Of a stretch of DNA of 64,000 nucleotides, positions 11,957-21,320 are shown piece by piece. How positions within the stretch are numbered: the first letter of the stretch is position 1; each line of letters starts with the position of its first letter. The notes beneath the pieces were generated by a model. That model had not been told where the DNA came from. It made no database searches and worked only from the letters and a program-made list of their open reading frames with translations. The position numbers and the translations under genes were made by a program. Source of the stretch: Paraburkholderia sp. PREW-6R (lineage in GTDB: Bacteria; Pseudomonadota; Gammaproteobacteria; Burkholderiales; Burkholderiaceae); assembly GCF_039621805.1 (NCBI RefSeq), contig NZ_CP155074.1:434001-498000 (forward strand). The letters are read 5' to 3'.

Positions 11957-12442
11957 ATGACCCGCGCGCCCGCGTCACCCGAACAGGAAGACCAGGTCGT
12001 CCTGCTGGACGATGTTCCTCAACCTGCAGCGGATGCTGCTGGACCGTTTATCGTCGCGAGCGACAGGCGGGTCATTCTTGCCTATCCGATAGCGGAATCC
12101 GCCTTCGAACGGTACGGTCCATTCGATCCGGACGACGACCCGTTCTGCACCGTACTGTTTCCGGATACGGCCTTTCATCGCCTTGGTCCGCCCGGTGATG
12201 CCGAACTGGACATTCATCCACTCGCGTCACAGGGGCTCAACGGCTTTTCCGCGCACGAGGTGATCCATTCGTCGCTCGCTGCGGAGCTATCGTCCGTCGG
12301 TGCAAACGGGCCAGCGCAACGGCATTTCGTGATTACATTCAACGAGTCCACGTTCGAGTGTGTCGCCTCGGACTATACGGTAATCGGTGTTTATGGCGCA
12401 GGGGAAATAGCGAGCCGCGAAGCGTTCGCGCTGGTACGGTAG
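11957..12442 (+). CDS. Hypothetical protein, 161 residues, acidic
   Basis: Soluble and acidic, with Asp-rich turns such as YGPFDPDDDPFC. No signal peptide, transmembrane segment or family motif that I recognise. It starts 23 bases after the H-NS-like gene and may be cotranscribed with it. Codon use matches the neighbours, so it is probably real. Function unknown. Confidence 0.6.
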   Translation: MTRAPASPEQEDQVVLLDDVPQPAADAAGPFIVASDRRVILAYPIAESAFERYGPFDPDDDPFCTVLFPDTAFHRLGPPGDAELDIHPLASQGLNGFSAHEVIHSSLAAELSSVGANGPAQRHFVITFNESTFECVASDYTVIGVYGAGEIASREAFALVR

Positions 12443-12593
12443 TTCAGTCGGGCAGCAAAGCGCGATCCTACCCTGGCACGCGCAATGCGTGCTGCGGCCG
12501 TGGTAATACCCGGCTTAGGGCCCTGTCGTCTCCATTAAAACACGCAGAGTGCCGCTTATTCATGCGCTCTGCCGATTAGCATCGAGGCCACGC

Positions 12594-13856
12594 ATGCTGA
12601 CGATTCCGATTACCGTCGTTGTAACTGTCGTCATTATTCTGCTCATTGCAAATTTGTCGAGCGGCGAAAAGAAAATCGAGCACAAGATCGACCGGCTTTA
12701 TTCAAGCGACGATCCGCAATTTCTTCGATCGATGGGTTTGCTGCTCGGGCCGCCCGTGATTTCAGGCAATTGCTTTGAAATGCTGCGTAACGGCGATCAG
12801 ATTTTTCCGTCCATGCTGGAAGGCATTCGTGCCGCGCGCAAGACGATCACGTTTGAAACATTTATCTACTGGTCAGGGGCGATCGGCGAGCAGATCGCGC
12901 AGGCACTCGCCGATAAAGCGCGCGAGGGCGTTGCCGTGCATGTGCTGCTCGACTGGGTTGGCTCGTCGAAAATGGACAAGCGTTATCTGAGCATGCTGCG
13001 CGACGCAGGCGCTGAAGTTATCCAGTACCACAAGCCGCACTGGACTGGTCTTGGCCGCATGAACGATCGCACGCACCGCAAACTGCTCGTAGTCGACGGG
13101 CGTATTGGCTTTACCGGCGGAGTAGGCATCGCACCGGAGTGGACAGGCGATGCGCAGAACGAAAAGCACTGGCGCGATACGCATTTCCGTGTGGCTGGCC
13201 CGGTCGTCGGTCATATGCAGGCCGTGTTCATGGATAACTGGGTCAAGGCGACAGGCAACGTCTTGCACGGCGGGGATTACTTTCCCGACATTGAATCGCA
13301 AGGCGACGGTCTCGCGCATATGTTCAGCAGTTCGCCCTCGGGCGGCAGCGACGACATGCAGCTCATGTATCTGATGGCGATCACCGCAGCCACGCACAGC
13401 ATTCATCTGGCAAGCGCGTATTTCGTACCCGACAAATTGACTATCAACGCGATCGTCGAAGCAGCGAAGCGTGGCGTGAAAGTGCAGATCATCACGCCGG
13501 GCAAGCGCATCGACACCCACACGGTACGTGAAGCGTCGCGCGCATGCTGGGGCGATCTGCTGAAAGCGGGCGTCGAAATGTACGAATATCAGCCCACCAT
13601 GTTCCACTGCAAATTGCTGGTGGTGGACGAGTATCTCGTTTCAGTGGGCTCGACCAATTTCGACAGCCGCTCGTTCAAGCTCAACGACGAAGCCAATCTG
13701 AACATATACGACCGCGACTTCGCACGACAGCAAACCGCTGTTTTTGCCGACGACATCAGCAAGTCGCAGCAGATTACGCTGGACATCTGGATGCACCGAC
13801 CATTGCGCGAAAAGCTGATTGAAAAATTTGTACCGCTACTCGACACGCAACTATGA
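12594..13856 (+). CDS. Cardiolipin synthase (phospholipase D superfamily)
   Basis: About 420 residues. One N-terminal transmembrane helix (ITVVVTVVIILLIANL) anchors it to the inner membrane. Two HKD catalytic motifs are visible: HRKLLVVDGRIGFTGG and HCKLLVVDEYLVSVGSTNFD. The family condenses phosphatidylglycerol molecules to cardiolipin. I place the start at MLTIPIT (12594); the frame opens at 12549 but adds no family sequence. It is convergent with the YkgJ gene, and the two stop codons abut so that the genes overlap by six bases. Confidence 0.9.
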   Translation: MLTIPITVVVTVVIILLIANLSSGEKKIEHKIDRLYSSDDPQFLRSMGLLLGPPVISGNCFEMLRNGDQIFPSMLEGIRAARKTITFETFIYWSGAIGEQIAQALADKAREGVAVHVLLDWVGSSKMDKRYLSMLRDAGAEVIQYHKPHWTGLGRMNDRTHRKLLVVDGRIGFTGGVGIAPEWTGDAQNEKHWRDTHFRVAGPVVGHMQAVFMDNWVKATGNVLHGGDYFPDIESQGDGLAHMFSSSPSGGSDDMQLMYLMAITAATHSIHLASAYFVPDKLTINAIVEAAKRGVKVQIITPGKRIDTHTVREASRACWGDLLKAGVEMYEYQPTMFHCKLLVVDEYLVSVGSTNFDSRSFKLNDEANLNIYDRDFARQQTAVFADDISKSQQITLDIWMHRPLREKLIEKFVPLLDTQL

Positions 13857-14825
13857 AGATAGGCTTGCGCCGCGAAGATACGCTTCGACCGTCGTTGCGA
13901 ACGCCGAATCGCCACTTTCCTTGTTGCGAGTAAGAGGGATGCTCAGTACGGCTTTTGCCCGCTGGTAGGCGTTGGCGAATCCACGTAATTCCTGCGTGAC
14001 ATGCCGGTCGTCCAGACGGCGTCGCGTCATGGCTTGTGCAATGCTGCGGTCGATCAGCGCCAACTGACTGTCGATAAAGTCGATACACCAATCGCGGCAT
14101 GGCGCGGACGCGCCCGCAACGGCGAGCAACGCCGGTACGATTGAAATCGTTAAGAAGCCGCCTGGCGGAATGCGCGCCAGCGCGGCGGCCGAATCGAACA
14201 GTCCCCTGCGCAACGACGCGAACACGGCGCGCCCCCAGAATGCATGGTCGAGTTCGAGTGCTGCACGGCGACGTGACAGCGCGTTGGTCGCGCCGTCGTC
14301 TTCTATCCGGCCGTTTGCGACGAGCAGCGGTTCATCCGCGTGCGCGCCCTCCTGAATGCAGTCCGCGCCGAGATAAGCGGCGCTCTGGCTGCGTCCTGCG
14401 AGTACGAGATGCTGGAAACGGTCGGGCACGAGCGGATCGAGCGGCACGACTTCACATGTCACCGGTTTGCCCTGCAGATGAACCGCGCAGAGGCCGTCAT
14501 CCAGCAGAGCGGGACAGCGCGCGAGAGACGGGTAGTCATAGCCTTGCGCCACGATACTGAACGTCTCGCCGTTCGCGTGATGAAGCAGCGTGCGCGCAAT
14601 CGAATCGAATGCGGCCACGTCGGACTCGTCGAGTACGCTTGTGTGATTGCCCGTGCGCAGGCGTTCACCCGTGCGTCGGCGCGGCACACGCCCAATGGCC
14701 AGACAGCCGATGAACAGATCGCGATGCCGGAACAACTCGGGCAGCGACAGGGCGGGCGGCGTGTTGCAGCATTTGCCACACGCTGAACAGCCGAATGAAA
14801 ACGCGTTCAGCGTTGGCGGTGTCAC
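13851..14825 (-). CDS. YkgJ-type cysteine-cluster protein
   Basis: About 324 residues. The N-terminus has FGCSACGKCCNTPP, followed much later by ARCPALLDDGLCAVHLQGK and PVTCEVVPLD, the spaced Cys set of the YkgJ/CxxCxxCC family thought to bind zinc or iron-sulfur. I chose a GTG start at 14825 because it overlaps the upstream stop as GTGA and removes a non-conserved N-terminal extension that would otherwise sit over the NlpA gene. Last gene of the sulfatase operon; the rest of the protein is helical and unrecognised. Function unknown. Confidence 0.72.
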   Translation of the reverse strand: MTPPTLNAFSFGCSACGKCCNTPPALSLPELFRHRDLFIGCLAIGRVPRRRTGERLRTGNHTSVLDESDVAAFDSIARTLLHHANGETFSIVAQGYDYPSLARCPALLDDGLCAVHLQGKPVTCEVVPLDPLVPDRFQHLVLAGRSQSAAYLGADCIQEGAHADEPLLVANGRIEDDGATNALSRRRAALELDHAFWGRAVFASLRRGLFDSAAALARIPPGGFLTISIVPALLAVAGASAPCRDWCIDFIDSQLALIDRSIAQAMTRRRLDDRHVTQELRGFANAYQRAKAVLSIPLTRNKESGDSAFATTVEAYLRGASLSS

Positions 14826-15613
14826 CACGGGCGGCGCACCGAATCCTGATAGCGCGTCAGGATGAAATGCGCAACGTCGGTCGAGTGATACGACGCGATC
14901 AACTGGGCGACCCAAGGCTGGGTGCAATCGCTTTCCCGAACTGTCAGAACGTTGGCATAGGGCGAACGCGCATCTTCGAGGCCGAGGCTGTCGCGCGCGG
15001 GAAAGAGGCCGGCGCGTGCGGCGTCGTCACTGTCGATTACAGCGAAGGCTACGCCGGGCAGCGTATCGAACAGCTTCGCGCGCGGCACCTGACGAATCCT
15101 CAGATTCAGCCGGTTGCTCGTGATATCGGCGAGCGTCGCATGCAGACCCGCGCTGTCCCTGAAAGTAAGCAACGTGAAATTCTGCAGAAGAATCAGTGCG
15201 CGCGCCGTACCCTCGCGATCGGCGGGAACCGCGATCGTCGCACCGCGCTGTAACTGGCTGAGGCTGGTCAGTTTGCGCGAGTACAGTGCGATCGGAAACG
15301 TGACCGTGGTGGCAACGCTAGCCAGTGCATAGCCATGCCGTCGGCGCTGCGTGTCGAAAGAAGGCGCATCTTCAAAGCTCGCGGCGTCGATCTCGTTCGA
15401 CGCGAGCGCTGCGTCGATACGCGCAGGATCATCGAAGACGACGACGTCCAGTGCAAGGCCATGCGTTGCAGCCACGCGGCGTACTTCGTTCATGATCTGC
15501 GCGTGCGCACCGGCGCTTACGCCAATCTTGACGACAGACGGCGTAGCGGCGTGCGCGACCTGGAGGAGGGAGGCAGCCAGCACAGCCAGATACTTCGCGA
15601 AAAGACGCGTCAT
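14822..15613 (-). CDS. NlpA/MetQ-type periplasmic substrate-binding protein
   Basis: 263 residues with signal peptide ending VAHA. The mature start VVKIGVSAGAHAQIM and the segments ASFEDAPSFD and RGATIAVPADREGTARALILL resemble the MetQ/NlpA solute-binding family. No lipobox Cys is present, unlike usual MetQ lipoproteins, so it would be soluble in the periplasm. No permease or ATPase gene is adjacent. Its ATG overlaps the sulfatase-maturing enzyme stop (ATGA). In this context it may bind a sulfonate or sulfate-ester product, which is inference. Confidence 0.75.
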   Translation of the reverse strand: MTRLFAKYLAVLAASLLQVAHAATPSVVKIGVSAGAHAQIMNEVRRVAATHGLALDVVVFDDPARIDAALASNEIDAASFEDAPSFDTQRRRHGYALASVATTVTFPIALYSRKLTSLSQLQRGATIAVPADREGTARALILLQNFTLLTFRDSAGLHATLADITSNRLNLRIRQVPRAKLFDTLPGVAFAVIDSDDAARAGLFPARDSLGLEDARSPYANVLTVRESDCTQPWVAQLIASYHSTDVAHFILTRYQDSVRRPW

Positions 15614-16701
15614 GACGCATCCCTCAGTACCGTGCGAAAACCAATGTGCGAGGCCGGCAGATCCGCTTCCTGCTGTTCACGCGATGCCGCGCGATAGCGC
15701 ACGCAGTAGTCGCGTGAACAGAGGAACGAGCCGCCCTTGATGACCATCGGCGTATCGTGCCTGCGGCCAGGCGGCGCGACGGCTGCGGTGTCGCCGTTGG
15801 TATGCGACTGATGCGGGCCGCTGTACACGTCTTTCGTCCACTCCCACGCGTTGCCGATCATGTCGTAGAGCCGGAAATCGTTGGCCGCATAGCAGCCGAC
15901 GGGCGCGAGTCCAACGTGACCATCTTCATTCGTGTTGAGTATGGGGAAGACGCCCTGCCAATAGTTCGCTGCGGGCTTACCGTGCTCGTCGCGCGGCGCG
16001 GTGTCGAGTTGCGCGCCTTCGTGGCCCGCCTTGCCCGCGAATTCCCACTCCGCCTCGGTCGGCAGATCGCGGCCGAGCCAGTGCGCGTAAGCGAGCGCGT
16101 CGGCCTGCGTCACCATCGTGACAGGCTGGTTCATGCGGCCGGCCAGCGTGCTGCCCGGCCCGGCTGGATGATTCCACGCGGCGCCTTTGACCCACGTCCA
16201 CCATGCGAGATCGCGGGCATTCATTTCCTCGCGCGTCGGGCTGTGAAAGACCACTGCGCCGCCCTGGCGCTCGGAATCGCTGACGTAGCCGGTCGCCCTC
16301 ACGAACGCGGCGAATTGCGCGTTCGTCACGTCCGTCTGATCGATCCAGAAGCCGGCGACACGCGTCATGCCGTCGCCGGCGGGGCGTTCGTCCTCGTAGC
16401 CGAGCCGGCTGCCGAATACGAAGGTGCCGCCACGCAGATGCACCATGCCGGCCTTCGGATCGTCGCGCCAACGCACCGGCAGCCCACCGTAGCGCTCGCA
16501 CTGTGCTTCGTTGCCGAGCGGCACGAGCGGGCGCGAGCGGTTCAGTTCATCGAACGCGCTCGCGTTGCTGCCGCTGAACACCGCCGATGCAGCAGACGTA
16601 GCCGACGCAACGGTATAGGCGGTGACAAAGGCCGCGGCCGCGATCACGGCATACATACCGTAGAGCGCGATATTTGATTTCGGTTTGAGACGGAACGTCA
16701 T
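15610..16701 (-). CDS. Formylglycine-generating enzyme (SUMF1 family)
   Basis: 363 residues. An N-terminal transmembrane helix (about residues 13-33) would place the enzyme in the periplasm facing its target. The SUMF1 fold is seen in RGGTFVFGS, GFWIDQTDVTNAQFAAFV, LPTEAEWEFAG and MIGNAWEWTKD. The two catalytic copper-binding cysteines are both present in GGSFLCSRDYCVRYRAA (Cys328, Cys333). It oxidises the active-site cysteine of sulfatases to formylglycine using oxygen. The ATG at 16701 lies 14 bases past the sulfatase stop. The partner is clearly the adjacent arylsulfatase. Confidence 0.92.
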   Translation of the reverse strand: MTFRLKPKSNIALYGMYAVIAAAAFVTAYTVASATSAASAVFSGSNASAFDELNRSRPLVPLGNEAQCERYGGLPVRWRDDPKAGMVHLRGGTFVFGSRLGYEDERPAGDGMTRVAGFWIDQTDVTNAQFAAFVRATGYVSDSERQGGAVVFHSPTREEMNARDLAWWTWVKGAAWNHPAGPGSTLAGRMNQPVTMVTQADALAYAHWLGRDLPTEAEWEFAGKAGHEGAQLDTAPRDEHGKPAANYWQGVFPILNTNEDGHVGLAPVGCYAANDFRLYDMIGNAWEWTKDVYSGPHQSHTNGDTAAVAPPGRRHDTPMVIKGGSFLCSRDYCVRYRAASREQQEADLPASHIGFRTVLRDAS

Positions 16702-16715
16702 GACGAACCCAGCAC

Positions 16716-18668
16716 TTAGTAGTAGCCGCGCGGACGCAGCGGCTCGACACCGCCCACGTTGCTCATGTAGTTGTTCCACTGCTGCACGAGGCCGTCGATG
16801 ACCGACGGGTTCTGCGCTGACACATCCTGTGTTTCACCGCGATCGGCGCTCATGTCGAACAGTTGCCAGTGGCCGTCCACGGGGCCGAGCGGCGGCTCGG
16901 TCCACAGGGCTTTCCAGCGGCCGTCCGCGCTGCGCAGATAACCGCGGCCATATGCCTCGTCGCCGAACGAGGCCGTATGTGGAGCGCTGGAGGTCTGATC
17001 GTTGAGCAGCGGCAGCAGCGATTGCCCGGTCACCGGATACACATAGCGATTGTTGTAGACCACCTTGCCCTTGTTCTGATCGACGCCAGTCAGCGTATTG
17101 ATCAGCGGCGGGGCGGCCTGCGTGGGCGGCGCGATCTGCGCGACGGCGAGGAACGTGGCCGTGTTGTCCGTGACGTGCGTGAATTCGCGCAGCGTTGGCT
17201 TCTGCGTGGTCTGGCCCGGCAGATGCACGATCAACGGCGTGGACACGCCGCCTTCGCCCGAATAGCCCTTCGTGAGACGAAACGGCGTGGCGCTCACTTC
17301 TGCCCAGCGCAAACCATATTGCAGGCGCTGCGCGTTCTGTTTGCCGTTGTCGGTGCCAAGCGTCGAATAGATAGGGTCTGCGGCATTCGCCGTGTCGGTG
17401 GCGGTCGGGTCCGCGCCGGAGTCGATCGGCCAGCCTTCCGCGCCGTTATCCGACTGGAACATGATGAAGGTGTTGTCGTATTCGCCGATATCCTTCAGGT
17501 GTTGAATCAGCAGGCCAATGTTGTGGTCGAGATTTTCGACCATGCCCGCGTAGATTTCCATGTAGCGCGCCTGTGCTTTCTTTTCGGCGGGCGAGAGGCT
17601 GGCCCATGTCTTGTTGACGTAGCCCGGCCCGTAGTCGGTATAACCCTGCGCAGCGCTGTGCACCGCGCTCACGTATTTCGCGTTGACGGTGCCGTTATTC
17701 GCGGTGGCCGCGGTCGCTACCAGCGTTTCCGATGCACCGCCATAAGGCACGAAGTCGTTCGGGATGATGCCCAGCGCCTTCTGACGCGCAATGCGTGCGT
17801 TGCGGATCGCATCGTACCCGGCGTCGTACTTGCCCACGTAGTTGTGCAGATAAGGATCGGGAACCTGAAGCGGCCAGTGCGGCGACGTATAGGCCGCGTA
17901 GGCGAAGAACGGCTTGCCGTCGCCTTTGTTCGAGTCGATGTACGAGATCAGACGCTGCGTATAAAAGTCGGTCGAATAGAATACAGCGGGACTGCCGCCC
18001 GCACCGCCCGGTTGTCCGGGCTGGCCCGGCTGCACGTAGCGGCCGTCTTCCGTGTAGTTCTGCGAGTTCGCGGGTTCGTGCGCGAAGTGGTTGGTCGCGG
18101 CGCCGCCAAGAAGCGCGTAACTGTGCTCGAAGCCCCACTGATCCGGTGTCTGTCCGCCGCCCGTCGTGCTGCCCACGATGCCCGAACCAATGTGCCATTT
18201 CCCGGCCATATAGGTGTGGTAACCGCCGTCCTTCAGCAATTGCGCGACCGACAATGCGCGGTCGTTCAGATAGCCTTCATAGCCCGGCAGGCCTTTGCGT
18301 TCGTCGGTGGGCACGCCCATCGTGCCTTCGCCGACCAGATGGTGGTCGGTGCCGGAAATCAGCATGGAACGCGTGATCGCGCAGACCGTCCCCGTGTGAT
18401 GATTCGTGAAGATGCGGCCGGATTGCACGAGCGCGTCGAGGTTTGGCGTATTGATCTCTCCGCCGAACGCGTGAATATCCGAATAGCCGAGATCGTCGGC
18501 CATGATGTACAGAATGTTCGGGCGTTTCTGCGCGGCCACAGGTGTGCTTGACGTGCTCGCGCCGCGCACGTTGTCGTCGCCGCAAGACGCGAGTGCAACG
18601 AGACTGGCGACTGCCGCGGCGAAGATGCCAATGCGAACGCGAGGGCGAGGCGATCGTGATGTTGTCAT
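16716..18668 (-). CDS. Lipoprotein arylsulfatase with variant active-site motif
   Basis: 650 residues. The signal sequence ends in a lipobox LASC (Cys29), so it is likely membrane-anchored by lipid. Type I sulfatase features are present: metal site IMADDLGYSD (about 55-64), the nucleophile region TVCAITRSMLISGTDHH (Cys96), GKWHIG and the later SDNGAEGW. Cys96 is expected to become formylglycine. The normal motif is C-x-P/A/S-x-R; here the third position is Ile (CAITR). The downstream maturase keeps its cysteines, which argues that Cys96 is still modified. Role: hydrolysis of sulfate esters, feeding sulfur. Weak ribosome site before the ATG. Confidence 0.9.
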   Translation of the reverse strand: MTTSRSPRPRVRIGIFAAAVASLVALASCGDDNVRGASTSSTPVAAQKRPNILYIMADDLGYSDIHAFGGEINTPNLDALVQSGRIFTNHHTGTVCAITRSMLISGTDHHLVGEGTMGVPTDERKGLPGYEGYLNDRALSVAQLLKDGGYHTYMAGKWHIGSGIVGSTTGGGQTPDQWGFEHSYALLGGAATNHFAHEPANSQNYTEDGRYVQPGQPGQPGGAGGSPAVFYSTDFYTQRLISYIDSNKGDGKPFFAYAAYTSPHWPLQVPDPYLHNYVGKYDAGYDAIRNARIARQKALGIIPNDFVPYGGASETLVATAATANNGTVNAKYVSAVHSAAQGYTDYGPGYVNKTWASLSPAEKKAQARYMEIYAGMVENLDHNIGLLIQHLKDIGEYDNTFIMFQSDNGAEGWPIDSGADPTATDTANAADPIYSTLGTDNGKQNAQRLQYGLRWAEVSATPFRLTKGYSGEGGVSTPLIVHLPGQTTQKPTLREFTHVTDNTATFLAVAQIAPPTQAAPPLINTLTGVDQNKGKVVYNNRYVYPVTGQSLLPLLNDQTSSAPHTASFGDEAYGRGYLRSADGRWKALWTEPPLGPVDGHWQLFDMSADRGETQDVSAQNPSVIDGLVQQWNNYMSNVGGVEPLRPRGYY

Positions 18669-18807
18669 TGTTGTGGTGACCGATTAGGTTGGGTCGCCGA
18701 TGTTAGCAATGACGCCAGCGCAGCCAAAGCTTGTTTTCTGCGTTGCTATGTCGGTTTGCGGATATAGGCGACAAAGAGTGATGGCGGATATAGCGCCGCG
18801 CGCCTGC

Positions 18808-19350
18808 TCAGTTGCCGGGGTCGAGTACCGGCTTATCCGGATCGGCGAGCGTTCTGTACGGCAGTTGCGGAGCGTGCGGATTTTGCGTCGTGTCGTCTAT
18901 CACGCGATCGACGTCCGCCGTTTTGCCGAGTTCGGTGAGAAAGTCCTGTTTGTCGAAGCCCGGTGCAACACAGCCTTGCACGTAGATGAAGCGGCGTTGC
19001 AGGATGAGCCAGAGCGTCGACTGTTCGCGCCAATGCGTAGCGTAGTTGATCGTGGACAGGCGGCGCTGTACCGTGTCGGCAATTTCCGCGTCGTACAGAT
19101 AGGCGTTGGATAGACGGCAGCGGCCTTCCACCCAGCAACTGTTGCCGCGTTCAATGCGGTAATGGCTGTCGTCCAGCCATTCCTGCCCGGTTTCCAGCGG
19201 TCCAAGCGGAACCGGACAATCGGCGATTGCGTGAGAAATCTGAAAGAACGGATCGTGGCCGCGATTGACCCGTGCGTCCTGCGCATGGGCATGAGCCGCT
19301 GCAGCGCCAAGCAGCAGCGCGGCCATCCGCGAAGTGATCGAACGATTCAT
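18808..19350 (-). CDS. Periplasmic BON-domain-like protein
   Basis: About 180 residues. Signal peptide MNRSITSRMAALLLGAAAAH with cleavage near AHAQ. The middle segment SNAYLYDAEIADTVQRRLS and FIYVQGCVAPGFDKQDFL resembles a BON (OsmY-type) domain. Four cysteines are present. I set the start at the second ATG (19350) because AAGGAG is nine bases upstream of it but only three from the first. It is divergent from the catalase-like gene. Function unknown, perhaps envelope stress. Confidence 0.65.
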   Translation of the reverse strand: MNRSITSRMAALLLGAAAAHAHAQDARVNRGHDPFFQISHAIADCPVPLGPLETGQEWLDDSHYRIERGNSCWVEGRCRLSNAYLYDAEIADTVQRRLSTINYATHWREQSTLWLILQRRFIYVQGCVAPGFDKQDFLTELGKTADVDRVIDDTTQNPHAPQLPYRTLADPDKPVLDPGN

Positions 19351-19489
19351 TGTCATCGGCTCCTTGGAGAAGCGCGCGCATCGGCTGGCGCGGTCGTGGA
19401 ATACCCCTTGCTGTGGCCTCATTATCGCGCCGCTTCCGCATGATGATGCGTCAGCCGCGCGTTCATTTTTCCGATTTCAGGAGCTCACC

Positions 19490-20596
19490 ATGGCCGACCG
19501 ACAGACAATTCAACCGCTGCGCTTCGATCCCACGTTCGAACAGATCCCCGAGGACGAAGCCGAAACTACGCAGGAACTGGTGGACACGCTGCGCAGCATC
19601 ATCGAAACGACATATAAGGACTACGGCCACGCAGTGCGCAGCGTTCACGCCAAAAGTCACGGGCTTTTGCAGGGGGAACTGGAAGTACTGGACAACCTGC
19701 CGCCTGCTTACGCTCAGGGCGCGTTCGCGCGAGCCGGGAAATTACCGGTGGTCATGCGTTTCTCGACCAACCCAGGTGACATTCTCGACGACAGTGTGTC
19801 TACACCGCGTGGTCTCGCGGTGAAGATTATCGGCGTGGAAGGCGAGCGCTTGCCGGGTAGCGAAGGCGAGGTGACGCAAGACTTCGTGATGCAGAACGCG
19901 CCCGCGTTCGGCGCGCCGACGCCGAAGAAATTCCTCGGCATGTTGAAGCTGCTCGCAAAAACAACCGACAAAGCGCCCGGGCTGAAGAAGGCACTGTCGG
20001 CAGTATTGCGCGGCACCGAGGCGACCGTCGAAGCACTGGGCGGCGAAAGCGCGACGCTCAGAAACCTGGGTGGCCATCCGGAAACGCATATTCTTGGCGA
20101 AACGTTTTACACGGGCGTGCCGTTTCTTTACGGACCCTACTACGCGAAACTCAGTGTTGTGCCTCTTTCTCCGAACCTGACTTCGCTGACCGATACATCG
20201 CTCGACGTGAACGGCAAGCCGAACGGGCTGCGCGAAGCGGTCAACGAGTTCTTCGCAACCGGCTCCGCACAATGGGACGTGCGTATTCAGCTTGCCACCG
20301 ACATCGACAGAATGCCGATCGAGGACGCGTCGGTGAAATGGCCCGAAGATGAAAGTCCGTACGTGAGCGTCGCGCGCATCAGCGTACCGTCGCAGCCGGC
20401 GTGGACTGAAGCGCGCGCTGCGGTCGTGGACGACCAACTGGCTTTCAGCCCGTGGCATGGGTTGAGCGCGCACCGGCCGTTAGGCGGCGTAATGCGTTCG
20501 CGCAAACCGGCGTATGAAATGTCGTCGGTCTTTCGTGGTCAGCACAATGGCTGTCCGATGCACGAGCCGCGATCGTTTGAAAAGCTGCCTGAGTGA
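19490..20596 (+). CDS. Catalase-family heme protein
   Basis: 368 residues, shorter than typical small-subunit catalases. It retains the distal-pocket His in SVHAKSHGLLQGE (His53) and RFSTNPGD in place of the usual RFSTVAGE; the C-terminal PAYEMSSVFRG is a family signature. Long forms use such proteins for peroxide removal, but relatives can act as peroxidases or on fatty-acid hydroperoxides, so activity is uncertain. No signal peptide. GGAG lies just upstream of the ATG. Convergent with the response regulator. Confidence 0.8.
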   Translation: MADRQTIQPLRFDPTFEQIPEDEAETTQELVDTLRSIIETTYKDYGHAVRSVHAKSHGLLQGELEVLDNLPPAYAQGAFARAGKLPVVMRFSTNPGDILDDSVSTPRGLAVKIIGVEGERLPGSEGEVTQDFVMQNAPAFGAPTPKKFLGMLKLLAKTTDKAPGLKKALSAVLRGTEATVEALGGESATLRNLGGHPETHILGETFYTGVPFLYGPYYAKLSVVPLSPNLTSLTDTSLDVNGKPNGLREAVNEFFATGSAQWDVRIQLATDIDRMPIEDASVKWPEDESPYVSVARISVPSQPAWTEARAAVVDDQLAFSPWHGLSAHRPLGGVMRSRKPAYEMSSVFRGQHNGCPMHEPRSFEKLPE

Positions 20597-20669
20597 TCGG
20601 ACTGTAGAGAGCGAAGCGAGCGCGCGTTGCGGCGTGCGCTCACCCACATAGCCAGGCATGCCTGAATAT

Positions 20670-21317
20670 TCAGCGAGCCGGGCGCCGGTTCTCTACTGCA
20701 AACTTGATCAGTTCCGCCTGGCCCTCGATATCGAGCTTGCGTTTCAGATTCAGCCGGTGCGTCTCCACCGTCCGCACGGACAGGTCGTTGCGTTGCGCGA
20801 TCTGCTTGCTCGACAGGCCTTCCGCGAGTGCGTCGAGAATGTCACGTTCACGTGGCGTAAGCCGTTCAATCGGCGATTGCATGGCCGACGCCTGAATCAA
20901 TCGCGCACCCAGTCCCGCACTGAAAAACGTGTTGCCTTCCAGCACGGCGCCGATAGCCTGAATGATTTCAGTGGCCGGCGAGTCCTTGAGCACGTAACCG
21001 CTTGCACCGGCGCGCACTGCTTGCGTCACGTACTCCAGATTGTCGTGCATCGACAGCATCAGCACGCGGATCGCGGGGAATCGCTCATGAAACATGCCGG
21101 CGAGCGCAATGCCGTTCATCCCGTTCATGCCGACGTCCATCAGCACGAGATGCGGTTCATGGCTAGCTGCGAGCGCAAGGGCCTCATGCGCATTGCCTGC
21201 TTCGCCGACCACTTCGATATGGCGCACCGCTTCGAGCCGCGCACGTAGGCCATCGCGAACCAGCGGATGATCGTCGACGAGAATCAGACGGGCAGTGGCG
21301 GAGGAAATGTCGTTCAT
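20670..21317 (-). CDS. NarL/FixJ-family response regulator
   Basis: 215 residues. Receiver domain with acidic pair VDDHP and phosphoacceptor Asp61 in LVLMDVG, then a LuxR-type helix-turn-helix with LTPRERDILDALAEG and SVRTVETHRLNLKRKL. It is read after the sensor kinase gene with a 3-base gap, so they form one operon. The divergent MctP transporter is the likely target. No ligand domain of its own. Confidence 0.92.
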   Translation of the reverse strand: MNDISSATARLILVDDHPLVRDGLRARLEAVRHIEVVGEAGNAHEALALAASHEPHLVLMDVGMNGMNGIALAGMFHERFPAIRVLMLSMHDNLEYVTQAVRAGASGYVLKDSPATEIIQAIGAVLEGNTFFSAGLGARLIQASAMQSPIERLTPRERDILDALAEGLSSKQIAQRNDLSVRTVETHRLNLKRKLDIEGQAELIKFAVENRRPAR

Positions 21318-21320
21318 GGT

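Noticed and set aside
20597..20669. Imperfect hairpin between catalase-like gene and response regulator considered as terminator
   Set aside because: Only a short stem with a G-T pair and no T-run.
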